Positions 15,290-30,070 of a DNA stretch of 64,000 nt are shown here, one piece after another. The notes beneath the pieces were generated by a model that did no database searches, was not told the DNA's origin, and saw only the letters and a list, made by a program, of their open reading frames with translations. A program made the position numbers and the translations under genes. The number at the start of each line of letters is the position of its first letter. The stretch's first letter is position 1. Source of the stretch: Chrysomallon squamiferum (taxonomy: Eukaryota; Mollusca; Gastropoda; Neomphalida; Peltospiridae); NCBI GenBank assembly GCA_012295275.1, contig CM022667.1, forward strand, positions 19,520,910 to 19,584,909, given 5' to 3'.

Positions 15290-15955
15290 ACATTGTTTTA
15301 CGAGGGTTTACTGACGTTGTAACGATTACCAGGCAGTCACGTCATCAACGGACGTTGTAACGACAACGTTACCATATTGACGCAGTAACAATTACAGTAC
15401 AGTCAGATTACTGTAATAATGTTGAAACGATTCCCCGAACAGTCATATTACTTCATCGATGTTTTAACCATTGTCGTACAGTCATATTACTTTATCGATG
15501 TTGTAACAATTATCGTACGTTACTTTATCGATGTTGTAACAATTATCGTACGTTACTTTATCGATGTTGTAACAATTATCGTACGTTACATTATCAATGT
15601 TGTAACAATTATCGTACGTTACTTTATCGATGTTGTAACAGTTATCGTACGGTCGCATTACTTTATCGATATTATAACAAGTATCTTAACATTACTTTAT
15701 CGATGTTGTAACAATTATCGTACGGTTACATTATTTTATCGATGTAATAATTATCGTACAGTAACGTTACTTTATCGATGTTGTAACAATTATCACATTA
15801 TTTTATCGATGTTGTAACAATTATCATAACGTTGCTTTATCGATGCTGTAACAATTATCGTACAGTAACGTTATTTTATCGATGTTGTAACAATTATCGT
15901 ACAGTAACGTTACTTTACCGATGTTGTAACAATTATCGTACTACGGTCGCGTTTA
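15290..15955. repeat. 33-bp minisatellite (ATCGAT-containing)
   Basis: Central copies are 33 bp and contain TTTATCGATGTTGTAACA and ATTATCGTAC; the 11-residue period RYFIDVVTIIV in one frame confirms the length. Copies before about 15420 are more diverged. Each unit holds the palindrome ATCGAT and two TTATC (GATA-type) sites. Confidence 0.95.
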
Positions 15956-17768
15956 TTGTACTGACTTTGAAACTATCTCCGTACAGTTAAGACACCGTAC
16001 CGAGGTTATTTTTACACCGAAATTAAACAAACCGTGAAGAAATCTTTGATATAAAGTTGTTTAGCGACGGCTGTTAGTTTCGTGTAGAACAGACACTAAT
16101 TAATTAATCAGATTTTATCTCGTCTGCCGCTTTCTCAGTTAGCTTCACTTTCAAACGGCTGGCAGAAGACCGAACTCACCGGAGTATTTCAGACAGAGCG
16201 TTATTTCATTTACTGCAAATTATATTGCACTAAGCAGATTAATTTAATCATCTTGAATTTTAAGGAAATGATAAAATTAGAAATTCGTTTACGTTACTCT
16301 TTTAATTTATTTTATTTTTTTTATACAATTTTTGTTGTTGTCGTTGCTGTTATAATCTTCATCATCATCACTATTTCTTTTTTTTTTTTTAGAAGGGAGG
16401 GTGGATTTATTTATTTTATTTCATTTCATTTAATTATTTAATTTTTATTTCATATCGTTTTTTAATACACGAAATAAATTTTGATAAATTCTAAAATTTC
16501 AATTTAAAAAAAAAAAAAAATTATTTCATTTTTTTCTTCCCTTTTTTTCTTCATTTATATCTTTCATCGGAAACGAACAATTTTATAAAATTGAGAAAAT
16601 TAAATTCTCCCTCTCTTTTCTCCCTTTCTTATCAAATGTCGTTTCACAGAGGCATCACGTGATTTGCATGCTGTGTATTATCAACGAATCGGCTAAGTCT
16701 GATACTGCTGCTGCTTTTGCACGAAAAACGTTCTAAATCTCTAAATAACAACCTCTTTAAAGTACAAAGAAATAAATATAACAACAGCTCAAGCAGAAAT
16801 AGAACACAATAATATTTATAGGATAAATAACTGTCTTTATAGATAACAGTGCCAGCTATTGCCGAAATCATTTTTGTTTTTTGTGTATATGTGTGTGTTT
16901 CTGTGTGTGTATGTACTCTTATATGTGTGTGCATACGTATGCACGCATGTATCTGTCTGTGCGTACATGTATGTATGTGTGTATGTTTGTGTTATGTATT
17001 AATTTTGTAGGAATATGAATATGTGTGTGTGTGTGTGTGTGCATGCATATGTAAGTATGCACGTGTTTATGTCTCTGCACGTGTATATATATCTCTATGA
17101 GAGCGAAGGCGCATTAGTGACTGGAACTTTTTTCTACGAGAAACCTTTGTTTATTATTTTACAACATGTGATATCCAATTCTGTCAGTGGTAAAAAAAAA
17201 AAAAAAAAAAAAAAAGTATCCAATGCCTGTTTTGTTCTCTTACTTTCACCTTTCGTTTTTCTTTCTTTTTTTTCTCCCCCCCCTCACCTCTGACACGCTT
17301 TATCTCCTCTCACTTTTCTTCATACCTGAGTGCGCCCAGTTATTCTGGAGGAAATTAAATACAAACACAGATGACGGTAAAACATGGCGTTCTGATTTCT
17401 ACCAATGCGTTTCAAGCGAACACAAATGCGTGGAGTGACCGTCTGAGAATGTGTAATTGTTGTGGTTTTATATTCCAGACGCCCGTTCGTGTAGAAATCA
17501 CTGGTTAACATTTACAGACGTGTCACAGGCCACATTACACATGGGAACCAACCTGCCCACTGGAACGTAGCACGGTGGCAAATAATCCGTACAGACGCAA
17601 CATTAACAGTATTGTGTTTTGTGAGATCAAGACCTTTTCCTAATTTGACATCTGGTTTCTGTTTACCGCTGTGTTTACCACTTACAGAATAGTTAGCGTC
17701 AACAAAATAAAACATTGTGTTTAAGAACGTATGTTTCCTTTATTACTTTATTGTTATTATTATTTATT

Positions 17769-17771
<3 letters not shown>
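15956..17771. other. Mixed noncoding sequence
   Basis: Contains T- and A-runs (16378-16390, 16505-16520, 17191-17213), GT-rich sequence (16880-17090), and a more complex, CpG-containing block at 17310-17720. No exon identified. Confidence 0.5.

Positions 17772-17849
<78 letters not shown>
17772..17849. repeat. (CT)n microsatellite
   Basis: Pure CT. Confidence 0.98.
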
Positions 17850-19535
<1,686 letters not shown>

Positions 19536-19536
19536 T

Positions 19537-19592
<56 letters not shown>

Positions 19593-19648
19593 GTAGGTAG
19601 GTAGGTAGGTAGGTAGACAGACAGACAGACAGACAGACAGATAGATAG
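19537..19648. repeat. Compound (GATA)n(GGTA)n(GACA)n(GATA)n microsatellite
   Basis: Successive blocks of four-base units that differ by single substitutions. Confidence 0.97.
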
Positions 19649-22100
19649 ACCCGTGTAGTTTTTATTAATTCTATGTCAAGATAAATGCTTGTGCCAAATA
19701 AAATAAAATTACTTCAGTACTACCTCTGCTGCTGCTGTTGCTACAACAGCTATTACTATTATTATTATTCCTTCTACTTCGAAAACCTACGTTAATACCC
19801 ATTAATTCGGATAATAAATAATTAATTCTTCAATTAAAAATACAATGAAGTATTGACCTAGTACCAGCATTAGTACAAGTGACACGGATGTAACCATCAT
19901 GTAGAGAAGAAGAAGAAGAAGAAGAAAAAAATAAAAACAAACAGCTAGTGACCTTTTGAAGAAGGTAGCAGAGATTTCTAAAACGAGAGACTGTGGATAC
20001 TATTCCGGGAAAGAGCCAGCTGGAGTCGTGTAAGTTCGACGATTTCAACAGCGAACTGCTAATCATCATCAGTAAGGATCTGCCGAAGCAGCGCCACCTG
20101 TCGGTTTGAGCAGACAGCTCTTTGGAAGACGTCTCAGATGATGTGATTTGTTCTCTGCTCTGTTTATTCGTCTATTAGTCAACTGTGAAATACCTGACAG
20201 CGGGAACCTTCCATTTTATTAATGTTTTATTTTTTTTTTTTTTTTTTTTTTTTTATTTTTTTACAGAAATGAAAAATAGACAATTAGTTATATAGAAGTG
20301 TACTTCTTTTATCAAATATCCGTCATTAGAGTTGTCTTCTCCTGTTTTGTTTCAGACCTAATGTTTAAGTTATTTTTATTTCTTTATTACTGACGTTAAT
20401 TGTTACTTCTTTCAATATTTAAAAAAAGAATAATAATAAAAAATAAATAATAATAATAATAATAATAATTTAAAAAATTAAAATTAACAAAAAAAAAAAA
20501 AAAAATAAATTAATTCATGAAGGAGCGCATGCTTTGGTTGACAACATATGCATAAGCATGCACGCACGTAAACTATAATAATCTTCTTTAATAAATTGAA
20601 CGTACAGCCTGAGGAGTAATTAACTAATAACGAAATAACTAGAAATGGTAGAAGTCACACTTGTAACAGTAGTGTCAGCAGCACTTCTAGAGGGGAAAGG
20701 ACAGTCCTGAGCTAGTGACGTCACAGTAAGCCGGATATTGCCTGCCACAAAGACAAAAATCTAATATTCCTCGCAGCCTGGGAATCCAAGACCTCACACG
20801 TAAATCAGGGCTTGCGCCTCTGTTTTGTGTGTTTGTACAATGACGTCTGCTTTCTCTCTCGTTAAGATATTAATGGCGTTTTGTTAGGTTTTACATCACA
20901 CCATTATCTAAGAGGTTTAGAGCAAAGAGCAGTTCATCTGCGATGGTTTATATACATTGAGGTGTTGTGGTGCGCCTGTTTGTCGTAAAGAACAGAAAAA
21001 GGCCGTCTTAAAACGATTATTTTAGAAAATCTGGATAAAAAAATAAAAAAAAATAAAAATCGTGATATTGTGAACGGGATGACCCTACGGGATGATGATA
21101 ATAATGATGATGTAAATTATTATAATAATGAAATTACGTAATTTTATTAACGTTAGCGGTATGACAAAATAAATTAATTTAGATTCTAGCTGAAAACTTC
21201 GTCTACTGGTTATTTGTGGTTAGTCAAACTAATTTCAATTGTATTCTGTTCCTCTTTATCATCATTTCACAATAACAATTTGTGGAATTAAAATCTTGTT
21301 CATTTACTTAGTGACAACTAGTCACAAGTTTGAACTGGGGCGACACAAAGAGAACCTATGCGCACTGAAGTTTACTGAAAAAAGATGAAGGATTAGCAAA
21401 AACAAGAAAAAGATAAAGAGACGGGAAAAAAGAAAAGAAAGGAAAGAAAGGTATTTTTATTTATAGCAAAGTTTGAACTAGCGCGACACCCAAAACAAAA
21501 AAAAAACCTGTGCACGTTGAAGTTTACTGAAAATGATGAAGGAGCAACAGAAAGAAGAAAAAGATACAGAGACGAGAAAAAAGAAAAGGAAAGAAAGAAC
21601 AGTATTTTTATTTATGTGTAAAACGGCTTCTTGACAGTTTTATTTTTGTACAAGTTAAGGAAAGCACGACTGTAAGTTAGATACATGTAAAGTAAAGTGT
21701 CATTATTTTCGTTATTTTCAGTCCAAGCAGCAGTTGAATTTTCCGGGAAATGTCGGGATGTTGCGACCATTATCGAAAATTACCGAAAATACAGAAACGT
21801 TTTCGATAATAATGTTTTGGTTAATTATACGGTCATTATTTTTATTTAACTTTCATAAGTATTCAACATATATCTGTTTAGAAGGTTTTATGAATTCTTT
21901 ACGTGTCAGAATGATTCTATAAAATGAGTTCTATAAAAAGGAATACTGAAAACATTGTAGCAAAAATCTCCTTTAATAAATGCCGGACCATCAGACAAAG
22001 GTAGACTCTAATCTATATGTGCCAATGCGTTTGTGTTTTATTTTTTATACTATCAGCTGCTACTGATAACTTATACTCCTAAATCTTCTAGTCTTTTCAC
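19649..22100. other. Mixed noncoding sequence with local repeats
   Basis: Includes a GAA tract (19904-19926), T-run (20231-20254), AAT and A-runs (20425-20505), a complex CpG-containing block at 20640-20840 with a full CRE-like GTGACGTCAC (20715-20724), and a tandem duplication at 21327-21620. No exon identified. Confidence 0.5.
21327..21620. repeat. Two-copy ~140-bp tandem duplication
   Basis: Both copies read in order AGTTTGAACT, GCGACAC, GAAGTTTACTGAAAA, GATGAAGGA, an A/G-rich run and GTATTTTTATTTAT; the copies start near 21327 and 21469 and differ by many substitutions and small indels. Confidence 0.85.
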
Positions 22101-22104
22101 CTCG

Positions 22105-22135
<31 letters not shown>

Positions 22136-22210
22136 TTATTTTTTTTTTTTTATTTTTTTAAATTTTATTTTATTTTATTTTATTATTATTATTTTTTTTT
22201 TTTGTGTAAG

Positions 22211-22241
<31 letters not shown>

Positions 22242-22810
22242 TTTTTTTTCAATTGTTTGTTAGACTGTATTCATGTCCAGTGTGAAGCAGAACACAGACA
22301 AATATGTTTTTTACATTCACGTCTTTATTTAGTAGTTCATAAATCTGTCTAACTTAGTTTAATGTCGACTTTATTTTCTTTTTCTTAAACCTAATTTTTT
22401 TTTTTTTTTTTATCTTTTTCAAGCTTTTTTTTTCTTCTACTTCATAATTTTTTCTTCTTTCTTTGTTTCTTCCTTTTCTATCTCAGCTGTTCTGTCCTTT
22501 CTTTTTCTTTTCTTTCTTCATTTATTTAGTTATTTTTTATTTGTTTATTTGTTTGTTTCATAAATATTTAATTATTTATTTATGTACTTACGTATTTACT
22601 GATGTACTTTATTTATTTATTTATTTTTTTTTTTTTTTGTTTGTTTACTTATATTCATTATTATTTTATTTTTTTATTTACTTATTATTTATTTATTTAT
22701 TTATTACTTATTAACTTACTTACTTATTTTATCACATATTTATTTATTTACTTATTTAATTACGTACTTGCTATTCATTCATTTATTCATTCATTCATTC
22801 ATTCATTCCT
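22105..22810. repeat. T-rich tracts and (TTTA)n/(ATTC)n
   Basis: TTTA repeats and long T-runs (22105-22250), T-rich sequence (22390-22515), TTTA/TTTG (22520-22780) and ATTC (22780-22807). Confidence 0.9.
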
Positions 22811-23880
22811 GTGAAAACATGATCAAAATATGTTCTAATTTATATAATTATTTCACTGGTTGCTTATCTCTTTCTTACGTCATCAAAATAAACTACAGTC
22901 ATTGTCTTAACAATTAGAGTTATCTATACTTTTAGTTTTGAGCAACAAGTGCAGATAATCATCATTAAAACCCGAGCGATTCCAAAAATATTTCAAATAA
23001 AACGAAAAAGAAAAGAAAAAAAAAGAAAAAGAAAAAAGAAGGTGAAGTGCTGAAAAAGGGAAAGAAATATTTTTAAATCAATTTCTGACATGAACGTTTA
23101 ATTATCTTGGAGTGTATTTCCAAAGTAGCGGCAACTCTGGTTTAATTAATTGACGTGCGTACAGTTTATTTACATTTGACTGTGGTAGGGGATAATGAAG
23201 AAATGTCAACATGACCGTGTTTCATGAAAGCGGTAATAAATATTAAAATGCTTAGAAATAATTTTATAAAAGCAGACAGTTATCACAGAAAAACAAACTA
23301 AAACAACAAATAAATAAATAAATAAATAAATAAATTCGCTTTCCTTTTTAATATCATCATTTTAAAAATATATATTTTTTGTTTATTTATTCCTTAATAC
23401 AGAAATCTTAAATTCAGACGTCAATAAAATAATAATAATAATAATTAGAATAATAATAATAATAATTTTAAAAGGAAAAGAAAAGAAAATAGAAAAAAAA
23501 AAAAAAAAAAAATTAAACATGATGTACTTCCGGCGTGGTTTATTTTTGTCTTAAACTTACAAGAGTTCAGTGGTCTCGTTACCCACTTTTTTTTTCTCTC
23601 TAAACTACTCTCATCTTGTTGCGAATAGCTGTTTGTTTGAACAAATAAAAGAGGTTCTGTATCAGCAATCACTCGTTTTATTTGTTATCATTCACTTGTT
23701 TATTTCAAATGATTAAATGTATCATTCTTCACACTGCGGACAAAGATAATACTTTTACTGTAGATGATGAAAATGATGGTTATGCCGATGATGATGAAGA
23801 TGGACAATTAGAAGAGTATCATGATTTTAACAGAATAATAAAAATCACCATTAGCTACCCTTTTCTTATAAATATACTGC
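22811..23880. other. AT-rich noncoding sequence
   Basis: Short AAAT (23305-23335), AAT and A-run tracts (23430-23512); otherwise unique. No gene seen. Confidence 0.5.
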
Positions 23881-23883
23881 TCC

Positions 23884-24066
23884 TACAACTGCATCTACTG
23901 CTACTACTACTACTACTACAACTGCTACTACTATTACTATAACTGCTACTGCTGCTACTACTACAACTACTACTACTACTATTATTTTTGTTGTTGTTGT
24001 TGTTCTTCTTCTTCTTCTTCTTCTTATTATTGTTGTTGTTGTTGTTTTTGTTGTCGTTGTTGTTTT
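23884..24066. repeat. (ACT)n, (GTT)n and (CTT)n trinucleotide cluster
   Basis: ACT units to about 23982, then GTT, CTT and GTT blocks. Confidence 0.95.
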
Positions 24067-25022
24067 TATTATATGTACGGACATCACATGTTTATTAAAA
24101 CTTGAATTAGAAGAGTTATGAATATTTAACAGTTTTTTTATTATTTTTAATACCTTTAAAAAGTAGAACATTAACACCTCAGTCATTTATACGGGCAGAC
24201 AACAGTACACCTAGCCCAAAGTTTAAGTTAACTGCAGCAAACTGATAAAACACAATTCTGTCTGAAAAACCTCCTGATCTTCTGAAAGAAAGAAAAGTGA
24301 GAAAATACCTGTACTAACCATTAACAAGACCTCTCAACTCACCTGAGCTCAGCCATGTAAAAAAAAAAATGTCGCGGCAACGGTCAGCTATTTTTCAGTC
24401 ACGGATGTTTCGTTAAAAGAGTAGCTGATGAGGCATGTGTTAAAAGAGTAACACATGTTTCCCCTTGCAAGTTAATAAGCTAAGTTAAAACTTGCATTGT
24501 AAGTAATACTTTAACATTAAGAATATTTACTTATGTTTTGTTTTATATAAAACTTTGTAGACAGATTACGTAGTCACCTACATCCCAGTCACCCATACAT
24601 ATACACGTAATATTCAACAATGGCTGTATACACAAAAATATATATCACCTACCCATGAAAGTACATGCATAATGTTGACACAAATATACATGTAAATAAA
24701 CATGCATTTTCTAACTTATATGGATACATGCATATGCACGATCAGACAAACTTACAGACAACGGACATATATATATATACATAACATATGTGTGTGTATG
24801 TATGTATACATATATATATATATACACACACACACACACGTACAGACAAACGTACAAACAAACATACATACATACAAATATAAATTTATTTTCCTTTTTA
24901 TTTTATTTTATCAGATACATGTACTTTTTCTTTTGTTGTGTGAGATCACACTAAATGAAACTATTAGTATTTCAAACAAACGAATTCTGACTTCTGCAGA
25001 ATTCTATCCTTTTTTCTTTCTA

Positions 25023-25055
<33 letters not shown>

Positions 25056-25318
25056 CCTCCCCTCCCCCAGCATTATAATAATTAATTACATTCTGGAGCC
25101 GCCTCTGTTGATACGGTTATGACTGTTCCTTACAACTCCGTAACGCTTAAATCATCAGTCTGGCCGAGCAGTAACTGGAGGCAGTTTGTAGGTAAGCAGT
25201 ATCGCTATCAACCGCGCGTCACTTCACGTGACATTCAGTCATACTTTCTAAACAACTACTTGTGTGACATGCCACGCAGTTGGAATTAATATGTAGACAC
25301 CGTTCACGTTATATTTGC

Positions 25319-25319
<1 letters not shown>
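24067..25319. other. Unique sequence with CA/TA tracts
   Basis: AT-rich, with CA/TA/ACAT tracts at 24760-24870, T-run 25026-25056 and a complex CpG-containing block at 25090-25300. No gene seen. Confidence 0.5.
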
Positions 25320-25320
<1 letters not shown>

Positions 25321-25358
<38 letters not shown>

Positions 25359-25405
25359 GTGTAATAATAGTAATAATAATAATTATTATTATTATAATAA
25401 TAACA
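25321..25405. repeat. (AAT)n/(ATT)n inverted trinucleotide repeat
   Basis: AAT run followed by ATT, then AAT again, so part of it is self-complementary. Confidence 0.9.
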
Positions 25406-25978
25406 TGTGTTAGAATTGTATGTATGTATTGTTATATTTACATAGGTACGAATGTATACAAAAAAACAAACAAAAAAAACTAACCTGGCAAGTTTACCAG
25501 TGAAATCATTTTATATTTAGATTATTTTTCAATCACATTTGAACAGCTGTTCCGAACCAACGAGAATCTGCTCCACGAAAAATAAAATGGTGGAGAAAAC
25601 AAACAAATGACGTCACGAAGTTGTAAGTTGCTGCGTCAACGTCAGTTTGAATGGACAGGTTAGTACGCAAGCAGCTGCTTATCTGTGCAGAGTACACATA
25701 ATTATCTGCAGATTAAACGTATCATGTGTTAAATGTTTTAAATAAATAACCAGAAGATAACAGGGTTGAGATGCATCAACACATTTATAAACCTGTTTCG
25801 CGGATGCCTGAACATGAGGTGTATGTATGAATTAATTTATTATTTTAACCAGTTTTAATATAAATACAAGTTAAACGTAAGTTCACAGCGAGTTGGTTTA
25901 GTCTGTATATTTTGATATATAACATTTGGCGACGTGTTTTATGGTTAATAAAGTATCTTTTTAATGTTTCGTGAGAAT

Positions 25979-25981
<3 letters not shown>

Positions 25982-26066
<85 letters not shown>
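25982..26066. repeat. (AG)n microsatellite
   Basis: Pure AG. Confidence 0.98.
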
Positions 26067-26067
<1 letters not shown>

Positions 26068-26978
26068 ATTGCCAGTACACGACTGCACAAAGATTTATGT
26101 TACTTAGATAAAGTCAAAATGTTTTTGTGTTTATTATGTGGGCGTGTAACAACATAATTAGCTAATAACATCATCAATATCAGCTAGATAGAGAAATAAC
26201 TATTTAGACAGGTGTTATTAACGCTGTTTACTTCGACATTTTGAGAGAAAGTGTGAAACAGTTTCGGGGTTGAGTAGGTACTAACAAAATTGCTCATATA
26301 CAACACGTACAGTCTTCTGCTGGAGGTTTGGAACTGTTACACAAGGGGTTTTGGGAGAAATGCGAGAAACAGGTTTAAGGGATGGTTTTTCCAAAACAAA
26401 ATGTCCATAAAGATAAAGTCATCGCGTGCACGGTCAGCACGTGCAAAGCTAATCCGTGCAGTTCGGTCCACGTGCTGGCCACATAACCATAACACAAAAT
26501 GTCTGTACGCGAAATGTGGGAACAAGTAACTGACCTAATTACGCCGAACAAATTACTCCGTGTTTTCTTTTGTCTAATGCCAAATGTCAGTCTCGACAGA
26601 ATTATCATAATAGAGAATATCGTTTACAGCTTTCTCCACCGCTAATGTACATATTATGTAGATATGTGTAGTTAATTAGTGAGCATTATTTGGGTTTAAC
26701 TTATTTTCGTGGGCAAACTCGGAATTCTGGGCTGACTGCGCGTTGAAAGAATATTTGGTTAACGTGACTGTGTGTGTTATATGTTTGTCTGTAGTTTAAA
26801 CTAATTCTCTTTGGAAGCTGTGTTAATTTTGACGAGAGTCTGTTTAGTTATTTCAGACTAAATACACAGAGAGAAAGGCCGCTTTCATCTCTTTATTTAT
26901 TCATTAATTATAACCCGGTAAATTGTCTCGCTGTTTTTTAACTTCACTTAAATTATTTTATCATATCCACCGAGTCTC

Positions 26979-26980
<2 letters not shown>
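26067..26980. other. Unique sequence with a CpG-containing island
   Basis: 26320-26545 is non-repetitive, GC-richer and contains clustered CACGTG-type E-boxes (GCACGTGC near 26438, CCACGTGC near 26469). No exon recognised. Confidence 0.5.

Positions 26981-26981
<1 letters not shown>

Positions 26982-27029
<48 letters not shown>
26982..27029. repeat. (CT)n microsatellite
   Basis: Pure CT. Confidence 0.98.
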
Positions 27030-27033
<4 letters not shown>

Positions 27034-27369
27034 TGCATACTCGATTTGTAAAAAATATAGTAAACCTATACTGTTTTATCAGATATTTTTTACTTCCTAT
27101 TTTTTCCTCGCTCGTTTCCAAGTTTGACCTTCAGTACTGAAAATGTTAACATTAACAGATGTCTCTCCAGATGGTGTTCATTATTTACCTGCAGACGCGA
27201 CCCGAAACCAAATCTACCTTTCCGTGTTTTCTCATAAAACAAAAAGCTGTCAGGTCCGACAACTCTGTTGATCTGTGTTAGAGTTAACGCCGTCAACACT
27301 TCAGTGTTAATGTTGTTTTCTCTACACGTGAAAGAAAAATCGACATATTCTACTTAAGGCGACCATTTA

Positions 27370-27690
27370 CTTTACGTGAAATGCTATTCACAGTGTTTGA
27401 TTACTTTATGTTTAATACTATGTATACTAGAACGTATTTTGCTTTTATTGTGACGTTATTCACAATACTTTACTACTATCGCTTGTGACGTTGTTTTAAA
27501 TTGACTTCACTTGTAATGTTATCAGCAGCACTTGTAGCGTTATTTCCAGTAACTGATTATCAGAATGTGAAAGGTTATTAATAGTAACCGATTATCCAGG
27601 CTAGTATATTTATTCACAGTAACTGATAATCAACACTTGTAACGTTATTCACCGTTCTGATTATCAACCCTTGCGTTGTTTTTTATTCTC
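27370..27690. repeat. Degenerate ~40-bp repeat
   Basis: Loose recurrences of ACTTGTAACGTTATTCAC and GTAACTGATTATCA at variable spacing; an old, decayed minisatellite is the simplest reading. Confidence 0.5.
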
Positions 27691-28040
27691 TTTATCTTTG
27701 TGACGATGTAGATTTATTTTTATTTGTAATATTATTTATTATACTTCCCATCTGATAACAGTAAATATCCTGTTATTTTAGATATAAATAAATAAACAAA
27801 TACAAACAACGGACGTGTTTCGTGTTATATTTCCGACATTTAATAACAAACTCTAAGAAGAAAATAAAGACCACCGACATGTTTGATTAAACTCTTAAAT
27901 TATGACAAAATGTTCATTTTGTGACTTTGAAAATATTGTGTCTAGATTTCTAGAGAAGAAAATCCACCTTGAAGATTACGTATAGAAATTTTATTTTTGT
28001 TTGTCCAAAAAGCAAAACAGCGCGATTTGTCATAGCGGTT

Positions 28041-28143
28041 ATGGAGGTGTGGCTAGAATGGGCGAAACAGGATCGTTCCTACAATCCGTCGACGTTGCTG
28101 ACGGATTCACACAACAACGAAGGCAACAAGCAGAAGTCGGTCG
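28041..28143 (+). CDS. Orphan candidate coding exon (34 codons)
   Basis: An ATG (GTTATGG) opens 34 codons beginning MEVWLEWAKQDRSYNPS and ending at TCG followed by a good donor, GTAAGC, at 28144 (phase 1). Third positions are strongly G/C in an AT-rich neighbourhood, and the peptide is not repetitive. The frame is open upstream to about 27969. I do not recognise the protein. It also contains an 8-bp perfect inverted repeat, so a conserved noncoding element is an alternative. Confidence 0.3.
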
Positions 28144-28559
28144 GTAAGCAGAGTTAATTGGAGTAACACTGTTCCCATGCAGAGAAAATAAATTATATTT
28201 AATTGCTATTTAATGAATGTTATTTAATAGCCGTACATACTGCAGAAAGAATAGAGTAGCTCTTTGATGTACAGATGACACGTGATTTGTGACTTGTGGA
28301 TAACGTCGAGCCAATGACGTCAGCAGCTGAGGTTTTCTGGTGCAGACGGCGTCATTAATGTCAAAGAAAAAGATGTTTTCTCTTTACCCGACTCTTCAAC
28401 TGAAGAGTTGGTTAATTAATTTTAGTGTCTTATTTCTTTTCATATGGCAGGTCGTTTTAAAACTGCGCAGATAGTTAAAACCTGCAGGTGCTGAGTATAC
28501 CCTGCGATTACTGATGTGAGAGTGAGGGAAAAAAACGAGAGAGAAATAATTATAAATAA

Positions 28560-28995
28560 ATGTTTGTCGTTTATTTGAAATCGTAATCTAGTGTTTGTTG
28601 TTGTTTATTTAAATTTTAAACTAATGTTTGTTGTTGTTTATTTAAAATTTTAAACTAATGTTTGTTGTTTATTTAAAATTGTAAAATAATGTTTGTTGTT
28701 TATTTAAAACTGTAAACTAATGTTTGCTGTTTTTTATTTAAAATTGTAAATTAATGTATGTTGTTGTTTATTTAAATTGTAAATTAATGTTTGTTATTTA
28801 TTTAAAATTGTAAATTAATATTTGTCATTGTTTATATAAAATTACCAAGTTTATTTGAAATTACAAACTAATGTTTGTTGTTTATTTAAAAATAAAAAGT
28901 AATTTTTGTTGTTTATTCAAAATTATAAAGTAATTTTTGTTGTTGTTTATTTAAAATTATAAACTAATTTCTGCTGTTTTTTACTTAAAATATGG
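28560..28995. repeat. ~31-34-bp AT-rich minisatellite
   Basis: About a dozen units containing AATGTTTGTTGTTTATTT and AAAATTGTAAACTA; length differs by TTG units. Confidence 0.92.
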
Positions 28996-29309
28996 TAACT
29001 AATGTTGATTGTTGTTGTTGAACATTCTGTTGATAATAAGAAAACTTTCAATGTTTGTTTTTCGTATTTTTCTTTCTCTTTTTTTCTTTCGTCTTTTACA
29101 AACGAAAGAAAATTAAAATGATGGAGGACTTTGTTTACGTTTTTTAAACTGAAACCAGCTGTTACAACCTCTCTCTATCATCAGCCGATGAAGCTGTCGT
29201 CGTTTTCTTTATTTAGGAGTAACTTCAGTGGAGGGTTTGGTTTCCAGAAACAACTGAAAGAAAAGTCTTTATATATGTCTTTCAGTTACAGTGAAACAGA
29301 ATGTATTAC

Positions 29310-29339
29310 AATTTTTATTCTTATTCTTATTCTTATTAT

Positions 29340-29392
<53 letters not shown>

Positions 29393-29545
29393 TTGTTGCT
29401 GTTGTTGTTATTGTTGTCATCGTTATCATCGTTATCATATTCATTAATAATACATGTATTATCATTATTATTATTATTATGCATTATCATTTCATTATCA
29501 TCATCATCATCATCATTATTAATATATATATATATATATTAAAGA
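29310..29545. repeat. Trinucleotide cluster (ATT, ACT, TTG, ATC) and (AT)n
   Basis: Perfect ACT run at about 29338-29391 flanked by ATT, GTT and CAT tracts and an AT run. Confidence 0.95.
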
Positions 29546-29822
29546 CATTTTCAAAAAGAGGAAACAAAAACAAAGGTAATAAATTTGTTCGGGATCATCG
29601 TCTGAAACTCGTGTTTACATATGACGTCATAAACTGACACTGTGGTCGGAACGTTACGATTAGGCACAGGTGCATGACAAAGGAATTGCGCAGTAAATGA
29701 AGCACGGGATCATGCTACGTGTCCATGGTGATTTGTACGTTACGTGATTAATGGTAACGGAGCGCATAAAACTGACAAAACCAGCTATAAGAAAACTGTC
29801 GGCGCGTTTATCTAATCTACTC

Positions 29823-29826
<4 letters not shown>

Positions 29827-29910
<84 letters not shown>
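29827..29910. repeat. (CT)n(AT)n compound microsatellite
   Basis: Pure CT to 29888, then AT. Confidence 0.97.
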
Positions 29911-30030
29911 GTGTTTGTAGAGATATAGGTTTGTGTATGTTTTTGTATGTTTTTATGTATATGTATATCTAGATGTTAGTATGACTATCTCTGTGATTGC
30001 GTATATAAGTGTGTGTGTGTATGTATACAT

Positions 30031-30031
<1 letters not shown>

Positions 30032-30068
<37 letters not shown>
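30032..30068. repeat. (GT)n microsatellite
   Basis: Pure GT. Confidence 0.97.

Positions 30069-30070
<2 letters not shown>

Noticed and set aside
15419-15955. Regular 33-bp repeats considered as a CRISPR-like array
   Set aside because: Units are contiguous without unique spacers, and the genome is eukaryotic; it is a minisatellite.
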